Assembly (NCBI RefSeq): GCF_002224125.1
Contig: NZ_NCSM01000034.1
Span: forward strand, 17,365-81,364
DNA: 64,000 nt
Origin: Streptomyces sp. NBS 14/10
GTDB taxonomy: Bacteria > Actinomycetota > Actinomycetes > Streptomycetales > Streptomycetaceae
Direction: 5' to 3'
The translations under genes and the position numbers were made by a program. The notes under the pieces are model-generated. The model was not told where the DNA came from, ran no database searches, and saw nothing but the letters and a program-made list of their open reading frames with translations. Positions 58,432 through 64,000 of the stretch are shown piece by piece (positions within the stretch are counted from its first letter, which is position 1; every line of letters starts with the position of its first letter).

Positions 58432-59691
58432 TCAGTAGTCGCGCAAGGCGTCGACCAGGGTGCGCGCTTGAGGTGCGCCGCGCCGCAGGAGCAGCGCTGC
58501 GGTGGTGTGCAGCTCGTTCCAGGCGTGGGGACGTCCGACATCGGCCGCGTCATCGGCACAGTCGACTGCGGTCTGTACCGCGGTGTCGACGTGACCGGCT
58601 GCGGCGAGCGCATGGGCCAAGCAAGCGCCGTACCAGGCGCGGTCGCGGCGGTACTGGACGGGCAGGGCGCTGATTCCCGTACGCAGCAAGTCAACAGCGC
58701 CGTCCCAGTGACGCAGATGCATCTCGGCCATGCCGCGTTGCAGCGTGAACCAGTTCTCGCCGTAGAAATACATCCACGGTGGCTCGTCCTCGGGCCTTTC
58801 TGCGGCACGGTAGATGAGTCGCTCTGCCTCGTCGAGGAGTCGATGGGCCGCGTCGGCCTGGCCCGCCAACGCGTGGCCACGGGCCTCCATTTGCGCCGCC
58901 ATGCCTTGGACACCCAGAGAAACCCCCGGGGAAGCCCTGCGCGCGGCCTGGCCGAGGCGGACGCACCGCTGGCCGTTCCCTGCCGACCAGGCTAGATGCG
59001 CCTTCATGCTGAGAGTCGTCGCCGCCATATCGGGCTCGTCGGCTTCCAGAGCCCACTCGTGGGAGCGGTCGTACCAGGCGAGGGCGGCGGCTGAGTCGCC
59101 CTGGTCCTGCGCCATCCAGGCGAGGAACTGGGCGTGTTCGGAAGCGAGCCGTACAACCCGGGTCGTCAATACGCCAGATGCGCCTGCGTACAGATCGGCG
59201 ACGGTGCTCAACTGCTGTCGCATGATGCCGATGAGTGGCCTTGAACCGAGGTCGTCCTCTGCCCGGCGATGCTCGGCGAGCAGCCGGTCGAGCCAGTCCA
59301 AGGTCGCGTGGTCGACCCTCGCGGGGGAGGCCACGACTTTCGTCAGCCGGTCGAGCAGATCGGGGTCGGGAGCGAGGGAAGTCAGTCCGAGCGAGCTGAC
59401 GGGCGTCGGAATCGGTTGTGGAGCGCCGGTAAGAAGCTCGGCCGGAACGCCCAACCCGTCGATGATGCGTTGCCGCACCTCCGAAGAAGTCACTCGCCGC
59501 CGCCCGCGTTCGATCTCGGAGACGTCGGATTGTGCCAGTCCCACGAGCGCGCCGAGTCGGGTCTGGCTGGTGCCGGTCAGCTGACGCCACACGCGGAAGA
59601 GCTGCTGCCAGTTCTCGTCGGCGACTGCGGCGGCCAGCCGGGGGTGCGTCCACAGGTTCGGTGCCGGTTCTGGTGCCGACTGGTTCACCAT
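58432..59691 (-). CDS. XRE-family regulator with TPR sensor domain
   Basis: 419 residues. N-terminal Cro/C1-type helix-turn-helix (RVWRQLTGTSQTRLGALVGL, AQSDVSEIERGRRRVTS) then a ~330-residue TPR-like array, similar to Rgg/PlcR-type peptide-responsive regulators and to Streptomyces TPR-XRE proteins. ATG 59691 has no Shine-Dalgarno; a TATAGT at 59704-59699 about 7 bases before it suggests a leaderless message. Upstream of, and co-directional with, the effector/NLR pair (90 bases away), so it may regulate it; divergent from the peptide/O-methyltransferase operon, which is the alternative target. Confidence 0.85.
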   Translation of the reverse strand: MVNQSAPEPAPNLWTHPRLAAAVADENWQQLFRVWRQLTGTSQTRLGALVGLAQSDVSEIERGRRRVTSSEVRQRIIDGLGVPAELLTGAPQPIPTPVSSLGLTSLAPDPDLLDRLTKVVASPARVDHATLDWLDRLLAEHRRAEDDLGSRPLIGIMRQQLSTVADLYAGASGVLTTRVVRLASEHAQFLAWMAQDQGDSAAALAWYDRSHEWALEADEPDMAATTLSMKAHLAWSAGNGQRCVRLGQAARRASPGVSLGVQGMAAQMEARGHALAGQADAAHRLLDEAERLIYRAAERPEDEPPWMYFYGENWFTLQRGMAEMHLRHWDGAVDLLRTGISALPVQYRRDRAWYGACLAHALAAAGHVDTAVQTAVDCADDAADVGRPHAWNELHTTAALLLRRGAPQARTLVDALRDY

Positions 59692-59802
59692 GGTTTCGAC
59701 TATAGGGCGGTGCTATAGGGAGTTGGACTGGTCGGCGATAGTTACCCCTCGAAAAGGTGGATCGGACACAAAACCGCCGAACCAGTCCGGAGCCGCCATC
59801 TC
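59692..59802. promoter_or_regulatory. Divergent promoter region with paired CTATAGGG repeats
   Basis: CTATAGGG occurs at 59700-59707 and 59713-59720 (13-bp period), on the XRE -10. GATAGT near 59737 may serve the rightward operon. Likely XRE operator. Confidence 0.45.
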
Positions 59803-60021
59803 ATGTCTGCGATGACGATCAAGGTGTACAAGGTCAATCCCGAGACGGGGAAGCGGACGAGTGTCTGCTCATTAGCGTGCCCGCCCATGGCCTATGGCGA
59901 TCCATTCAGCCTGTCGTCCGTCTGGCCGCCGTGCGAGTGCCCGCGCTGCCGTCAGCGGCCAGGTAGCCCCGCCTTGAGCCGTGCGCTGGAACGAACGAAA
60001 GGAAGGAAAGCCGATGGGTAG
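59803..60021 (+). CDS. Small Cys-rich protein, possible RiPP-related
   Basis: 72 residues: MSAMTIKVYKVNPETGKRTS, then CSLACPP, a central PFSLSSVWPPCECPRC segment, then a basic tail. Five Cys in all (two CxxxC/CxCxxC-like clusters). Similar small WPPCECPR proteins occur beside regulator and methyltransferase genes in Streptomyces; function unknown. First gene of a three-gene operon with the 39-codon peptide and the O-methyltransferase. Could be a zinc protein rather than a precursor. Confidence 0.65.
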   Translation: MSAMTIKVYKVNPETGKRTSVCSLACPPMAYGDPFSLSSVWPPCECPRCRQRPGSPALSRALERTKGRKADG

Positions 60022-60133
60022 CCATGGAAAGCCACCAGCCCCGAACCCCCAGCCGAAGGAGCCGTCGCCGAGTGACAGCGACAGTCAGCACCCGGATGTG
60101 TCGAATCCTGGGAGCGGGACGCACCGCAAATGA
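60014..60133 (+). CDS. 39-residue Pro/Ser/Asp-rich peptide, candidate RiPP precursor
   Basis: ATG 60014 has GGAAGGAAAG directly upstream. The frame overlaps the end of the previous gene and ends in TGA overlapping the methyltransferase ATG (ATGA). Composition: MGSHGKPPAPNPQPKEP, then SPSDSDSQHPDVSNPGSG, ending in a basic THRK. Three Asp and several Asn next to Ser, Val or Pro are possible isoaspartate/aspartimide sites. No other annotation. Perfect translational coupling to a PIMT-type enzyme is the main argument that it is real. Confidence 0.6.
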   Translation: MGSHGKPPAPNPQPKEPSPSDSDSQHPDVSNPGSGTHRK

Positions 60134-61269
60134 CCCTCGATGAACTGCGCGTTCAGGCCGCCGACATCATTGGCGGCCTGGACGGGTTCCCCGCGCCCTG
60201 CATGCGCGAGACCTTCCTCAAGGTGCCGCGCCATGCGTTCGTGCCCGACACCGTATGGGTGTGGTGGGAGGACGCTTACCGACCCCTTCACGCCTCCGAC
60301 GAACCGGACACCTGGGCCGCGTTGGTGTACGACCCGCTGCACCCCTTGGTCACACAGGTGGACGACGGGCAGGTCGATGGCAGAGACGCGGACGCGCGAG
60401 GAGCCCTGCCCACCAGCTCGATCAGCGCCCCGAACGCGGTGTTCACCATGCTCGCCGCCGCCGATGTGCGCCCCGGTCTGAAGGTGCTCGAAATCGGCAC
60501 CGGTACCGGCTACAACGCCGCGCTGCTCTGCGAGCGGGCGGGAGAGGCGAACGTCGTGTCGGTCGAGGTGGATGCCGGGCTGGCGGAGGGGGCCGTTCGA
60601 CGGCTGGCCGCAGCTGGGTATCTGCCGCGCGTGGTGGCGGGCGACGGGGAGCGTGGCTGGGCGGGCGGCGCACCGTACGACCGGGTGTTGTGCACGGCGT
60701 CGCTGCACCGCGTTCCGTTTGCGTGGGTAGAACAGACCCGGCCCGGTGGCCTGATCGTCACCCCGTGGAAGACGACGCTTCAGCCTCACGGGATGGCCTG
60801 CTTGCGGGTGTCGGAGGGCGGCGGTTCCGCGAGCGGACACTTCGGGCGCCCGATGTCGTTCATGGATCTTCGGGGGCAGCGGCGCCCGAAATCCCTGCTC
60901 AAGGACGTGTACACCGCCGAATCCTGGGAGGAGAGCCGCGACAGCCGTACCGACCTCGACTTGTCGTTCCTGGACGACAACTTTCACGCACGGTTCGCGC
61001 TGGGCCTCCGGCTTCCCGGAGTCCATGCCGACCGGGAGGGCGACGCGTGGTGGTTCGCCACGGTCGACTCGTGGGCGCATGTGGGCAACGGGAGCGTCCA
61101 ACAGTGGGGCCCGCGAGACCTCTTCGCCGAGGTGGAGGGTGCGTACCAGTGGTGGCGGGCGGCCGGGGAGCCGGAGCTTTATGAGTTCGGGCTCACGGTG
61201 ACCTCTGACCGGCAGGTCGTATGGCACGCGGACCCGGATCGTGGCCATCAGTGGGAGCTGACTGGCTGA
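60130..61269 (+). CDS. PIMT-type protein-L-isoaspartate O-methyltransferase
   Basis: 379 residues. N-terminal PCMT domain (~1-240): VPRHAFVPD, SSISAPNAVFTML (the isoaspartate binding SISAP motif), VLEIGTGTGYNAALL (SAM motif I), GDGERGWAGGAPYDRVLCTA. A ~140-residue C-terminal extension (VHADREGDAWWFATVDSW...) is typical of PIMT homologues in RiPP clusters rather than of repair PIMT (~210 residues). Coupled to the 39-codon peptide. Likely methylates Asp to trigger aspartimide formation on a peptide. Confidence 0.88.
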   Translation: MTLDELRVQAADIIGGLDGFPAPCMRETFLKVPRHAFVPDTVWVWWEDAYRPLHASDEPDTWAALVYDPLHPLVTQVDDGQVDGRDADARGALPTSSISAPNAVFTMLAAADVRPGLKVLEIGTGTGYNAALLCERAGEANVVSVEVDAGLAEGAVRRLAAAGYLPRVVAGDGERGWAGGAPYDRVLCTASLHRVPFAWVEQTRPGGLIVTPWKTTLQPHGMACLRVSEGGGSASGHFGRPMSFMDLRGQRRPKSLLKDVYTAESWEESRDSRTDLDLSFLDDNFHARFALGLRLPGVHADREGDAWWFATVDSWAHVGNGSVQQWGPRDLFAEVEGAYQWWRAAGEPELYEFGLTVTSDRQVVWHADPDRGHQWELTG

Positions 61270-61290
61270 AGTGGCGGTGGCCCGACCAGG

Positions 61291-61324
61291 ACACGGACAC
61301 GCCGACGCCACGGCGTGTCCGTGT
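61291..61324. terminator. Hairpin terminator between convergent genes
   Basis: ACACGGACACGCC and GGCGTGTCCGTGT, 13-bp perfect arms, 8-base loop, followed by TTCG. Ends the methyltransferase operon and faces the DUF397 stop. Confidence 0.85.
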
Positions 61325-61338
61325 TTCGTATCCAGGGC

Positions 61339-61554
61339 TCAGGCGGCGTGGAACTCCCCGCGCTTGACGGCCTGCACGAACGAGGTCCAGGTTGCGGACT
61401 CGAAGACCAGGGCCGGGCCCTCGGGGCTCTTGCTGTCGCGGAGCGGGACTATCCCGGGTATGCCGTCGGCGACCTCCACGCAGTCGCCCCCTTGGGTGTT
61501 GCTGTAGCTGGACTTGCGCCACACAGCGGTGCTCAGGTCGGGGGTGCTTGGCAT
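61339..61554 (-). CDS. DUF397-domain protein
   Basis: 71 residues, a complete DUF397: WRKSSYSNTQGGDCVEVADG ... VPLRDSKSPEGPALVFESATWTSFV. In Streptomyces these small proteins pair with Scr1-type XRE regulators, as anti-regulators (BldB/WhiJ systems). No Scr1 regulator adjoins here, so it is an orphan. ATG 61554 follows GGAGGT. Confidence 0.92.
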   Translation of the reverse strand: MPSTPDLSTAVWRKSSYSNTQGGDCVEVADGIPGIVPLRDSKSPEGPALVFESATWTSFVQAVKRGEFHAA

Positions 61555-61831
61555 GAGTCGCAGACCTCCATGGTGGTTTGGATCAGCCTCGTCGATCCTT
61601 TGGGCGACGGTCGTACTCCCGTGCGAATGGTAGGTCTGCTGGGACCCGTCGCGTAATAGATGTGCGACGGAAGCCTCCAACAGTGAGGCCCGCGCGACGG
61701 CCGGCGAGCTGCCGGCGCCCGCAAAATTGACCCATGGAATCGGCGCCTGAATGAACCATCAAATGGGTCTTTCGGCGACCTAGTTTTGTTGGTGTCAAGG
61801 GGACAACCGCCACAAGCAACTAGGAGCCACC
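61555..61831. other. Gene-free divergent region
   Basis: 277 bases without a supported gene; short frames have no recognisable homology. Must carry the promoters for the DUF397 and cupin genes. No confident promoter hexamers or palindromes were recognised. Confidence 0.5.
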
Positions 61832-62353
61832 GTGAACATCAACACCACCACCGCCGCCACCACCGCCCCCGTCCTCGTCCGCGCCGAGCAGGCCGAGACG
61901 CTTCAGGACGGCGCCACCAGCCTGATCACGCTGCTCGCCGACGCGGGTGTGACCGGCGGGGCGCTCACCGCCAACAAGGCGACCTTCGAGAAGGGGTCGC
62001 CCGGGGCTCCGGCGCACTTTCACACCAAGGCCACCGAGATGTTCTTCGTGCTCGACGGCACGATGCGGATCCTGGTCGGCGACGAGGTGCACATCCTCGG
62101 CAAGGGCGACTTCCTGACCGTGCCGCCGACCGTCCCGCACGCGTTCGCGCCGGTGGCGGACAGCACCGCGGAGCTGCTGGTGGTGTTCACACCGGGGCTG
62201 CACCGCTTTGACTACTACCGGCTGCTGGAGCGCGTGTACCGGGGCGAGGCGAGTGTGGCGGAGATCCGCGAGAGCTCCGAGACGTACGACAACCACTACT
62301 TCGAGAGCCCCGTGTGGCAGGACGAGCTCGCCGGGCGCCGTACGACGAACTGA
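61832..62353 (+). CDS. Cupin-domain protein
   Basis: 173 residues. Single cupin barrel: metal-binding motif 1 AHFHTKATEMFFVLDGTM (two His, one Glu), motif 2 GDFLTVPPTVPHAFAP (His). Thr-rich N-terminus and a C-terminal region (YDNHYFESPVWQDELA). GTG 61832 has AGGAG upstream. Likely a dioxygenase-like or sensor protein of unknown substrate. Confidence 0.88.
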   Translation: MNINTTTAATTAPVLVRAEQAETLQDGATSLITLLADAGVTGGALTANKATFEKGSPGAPAHFHTKATEMFFVLDGTMRILVGDEVHILGKGDFLTVPPTVPHAFAPVADSTAELLVVFTPGLHRFDYYRLLERVYRGEASVAEIRESSETYDNHYFESPVWQDELAGRRTTN

Positions 62354-62527
62354 AGCGCTTGACGGTCCCCTGTCCGGCAAGGGCCAGGGGCAGCGCGGCC
62401 GGTCGTCGTCGCCTGCCGTATCCTCGCCGAGAACGTCGCGGCCGGGCCGGTGAGCTGAGCATTTCCGCAGCTAGGGGAGGGCGGCCGCTCCCATCAGAAA
62501 GTCTTTATGGGGGGATTGGGAGTCCAG

Positions 62528-63508
62528 ATGTCCTACCCGCCGCCTGTCACCCCGGGCAGTCCGAATCCGTATCCTCAGCAGCCGCCGATGCCGCCCACAC
62601 CACCACCGGGCGCACCCTTCCCGCCGCCGGGTGCAGCCGTGCCACCACCGGGCGCAGCCTTCCCGCCCCCTGGCGTACCAGTCCCGTCTCCCGGCGTAGC
62701 CGTCCCGCCCCCCGGACAGGCGCCCTGGCCGCCGCAGCCCCCGCCGAACGGGGGTTCCGGAGGTGGTGGCGGCGGCCGAAAGGTGCTGGGCTCGGTGCTC
62801 GCCGCCGTCGGAGCGCTGCTGCTCATCGGCGGCGGCGCGCTCACCGCGCACGCCTACAGCAACTCCCGCCAAGAGCTGCGGAACTACGAATACGGCAACG
62901 TGATGTGGCGTGACGAAGCGGTGGACAAGGTGTTCCCGGCGACGCTCGGCGGCCGTGGTGGCTATAACGGCGGGCTCTACGACCGTAAGCAAGCGCTGTG
63001 GAACCGCGTCGGAATATCACCGGAGACCGACTGCGACAAGGGCCTCACGCGCGAAACCCTGAAGGCCGCCAAGGACAATGGCTGCAAGGCGGTCCTGCGT
63101 GCCACATATGTCGACACCACCGGGAACATGGTCGCGACGGTCGCGCTCGTCGTGCTGCCCGAGGGCCCGGACCAGGGCGGGCCGAAGGAGAAGGTCGTCT
63201 CGGTCTACGAGGACAAGCGCGACACCGAGGGCGCGGTCGCCCCGTACGCGGTGCCCGGCACCCTGGCCGCCAAGTGGAAGGACCGCAACGGGGCCTACGT
63301 CACCGCGGCGTACGGCGAGAACCTGCCGTACGTCCTGGGTGCCAGCATCGGCTCCGTGGACGGCTACGTCGCGGGTGTGCTGCCCGGCGAATGGGGCGAT
63401 TACGGCGGCAACGACACCGACCACGAGTCCTGGCACGCCAACGCCGAAGACCTCGTCGGTCTCTTCCGCGCCCATGTCGATCGCCTGCAGTCGGGAGACC
63501 CGCGGTGA
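62528..63508 (+). CDS. Pro-rich membrane protein upstream of mycosin-like protease
   Basis: 326 residues: cytoplasmic Pro/Ala/Gly repeats of the PPPGA type (~1-80), a Gly run, one transmembrane helix (VLGSVLAAVGALLLIGGGALT), then a ~210-residue extracytoplasmic domain. ATG 62528 follows GGGAG. Its TGA overlaps the protease GTG start (GTGA), so the two are an operon; it may be a partner or anchoring factor of the protease. Confidence 0.75.
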   Translation: MSYPPPVTPGSPNPYPQQPPMPPTPPPGAPFPPPGAAVPPPGAAFPPPGVPVPSPGVAVPPPGQAPWPPQPPPNGGSGGGGGGRKVLGSVLAAVGALLLIGGGALTAHAYSNSRQELRNYEYGNVMWRDEAVDKVFPATLGGRGGYNGGLYDRKQALWNRVGISPETDCDKGLTRETLKAAKDNGCKAVLRATYVDTTGNMVATVALVVLPEGPDQGGPKEKVVSVYEDKRDTEGAVAPYAVPGTLAAKWKDRNGAYVTAAYGENLPYVLGASIGSVDGYVAGVLPGEWGDYGGNDTDHESWHANAEDLVGLFRAHVDRLQSGDPR

Positions 63509-64000
63509 GCACCAGCACCCGATCCATACGCAACACCGCCGTCAGCGGTGCCGCCCTGACGGTCCTGATAGGCGCGGCTCTCTCCTGGGGCGCCGTCCCC
63601 GCCGCGGCCGCCGAGAACGCCCCGGCCGGCTGGGAGTCGGCGGCCCTCGGCCTGCCGGCCGCTCACCGGGTCACCCAGGGTGAGGGCGTGACCGTGGCGG
63701 TGCTGGACAGCGGCATCAACCCCGACCACCCGGCGCTCAAGGGCCGGGTGACCAAAATCGGCCCCGATTTCTACAACTCCGACGGCCTGAAGTCCGGTGA
63801 CCCCGGGTACGGCGAGCACGGGACCGCCATGGTCTCGGACGTCCTCAAGGTCGCGCCCAAGGCCAAGATCATTACTGCTCGGGTGATCAACGACAGTGAT
63901 GAGGTGAAGTTCGAGCGGCTGAAGGACGGCATCACTCCGCTCGCCAAGGGCATCGATTTCGCGGTGGAGAACAACGCCGAGGTGATCTCGTTGTCCCTCG
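63505..64000 (+). CDS. S8 subtilisin-like (mycosin-type) serine protease, start only
   Basis: 165 codons visible, 3' part outside the window. Signal peptide (SIRNTAVSGAALTVLIGAAL, ending AAAA) then the S8 core: catalytic Asp in VAVLDSGINPDHPAL and catalytic His in GEHGTAMVS; the Ser lies beyond the edge. Short propeptide and Gly/Asn-rich loops resemble type VII secretion mycosins. GTG 63505 overlaps the previous stop. No ESX genes are visible, so a type VII role is only possible. Confidence 0.88.
   Translation, partial: MSTSTRSIRNTAVSGAALTVLIGAALSWGAVPAAAAENAPAGWESAALGLPAAHRVTQGEGVTVAVLDSGINPDHPALKGRVTKIGPDFYNSDGLKSGDPGYGEHGTAMVSDVLKVAPKAKIITARVINDSDEVKFERLKDGITPLAKGIDFAVENNAEVISLSL

Noticed and set aside
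59803..61269. Graspetide (tgm) or FxLD lanthipeptide cluster
   Set aside because: No ATP-grasp ligase, LanB/LanC-like enzyme or FxLD-type precursor is present; only the PIMT-type methyltransferase.
61533..61724. 63-codon minus frame upstream of DUF397
   Set aside because: No homology and poor codon bias; does not encode the Scr1 XRE regulator that would be expected.

Overview
The window is high-GC actinomycete DNA with Streptomyces-type content: alternative sigma factor and anti-sigma genes, orphan STAS and SpoIIE-type regulators, snapalysin, nickel superoxide dismutase with its maturation protease, DUF397, DUF6104, SARP and many MarR/TetR/PadR/WYL/LysR/HxlR regulators. GTG and TTG starts, GGAGG-type ribosome binding sites and strong GC wobble bias agree. 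I found no rRNA, tRNA or CRISPR array.

Layout. 1-10,700: stress regulation (a SigB/SigF-type sigma factor cut by the left edge, its RsbW-like kinase, two STAS proteins) with housekeeping and accessory genes (NhaP antiporter, amidase, glutaminase, FabH-like synthase, DUF2330 protein). 10,700-17,000: snapalysin with its LysR activator, a quinone-reductase/MarR pair, and a large PAS-GAF-SpoIIE-ATPase protein. 17,146-20,066 is a scar: a TnpB-type element without TnpA sits inside the 3' end of a degenerate MocR-type gene, whose other end is fused head to head with the C-terminal half of a PLP decarboxylase. 20,300-29,700: F420-type/hemerythrin fusion, sodN/sodX, a polar amino acid ABC transporter, malic enzyme. 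29,700-33,600: a SoxR-box-controlled ABM protein, a SalK-like protein, and a PadR/DUF4097 operon.

33,800-38,210 encodes an A-T-TE NRPS-like synthetase, an NAD-dependent reductase and a SnoaL/NTF2-like protein. This matches the TerA-TerB-TerC (EchA) core for p-terphenyls derived from polyporic acid. A nitroreductase, a TetR, a SARP and a tandem P-loop protein follow. 42,000-54,900 is an accessory stretch of small regulator/target pairs, most with visible palindromic operators, plus an orphan Pycsar-type membrane effector.

55,793-58,341 is the most interesting locus: a STAND/NB-ARC-TPR protein overlaps by 4 nt a small hydrophobic-headed protein. The tail of the small protein and the head of the NLR carry the same short motif (YQAGRDQ / YQASGDQ), as expected for bacterial amyloid-signalling NLR/effector pairs. 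At 59,803-61,269 a Cys-rich small protein, a 39-codon Pro/Ser/Asp-rich peptide and a PIMT-type O-methyltransferase form a coupled operon resembling a minimal aspartimide (imiditide-like) RiPP cluster. The right edge holds a cupin, a Pro-rich membrane protein and the start of a subtilisin/mycosin-type protease.
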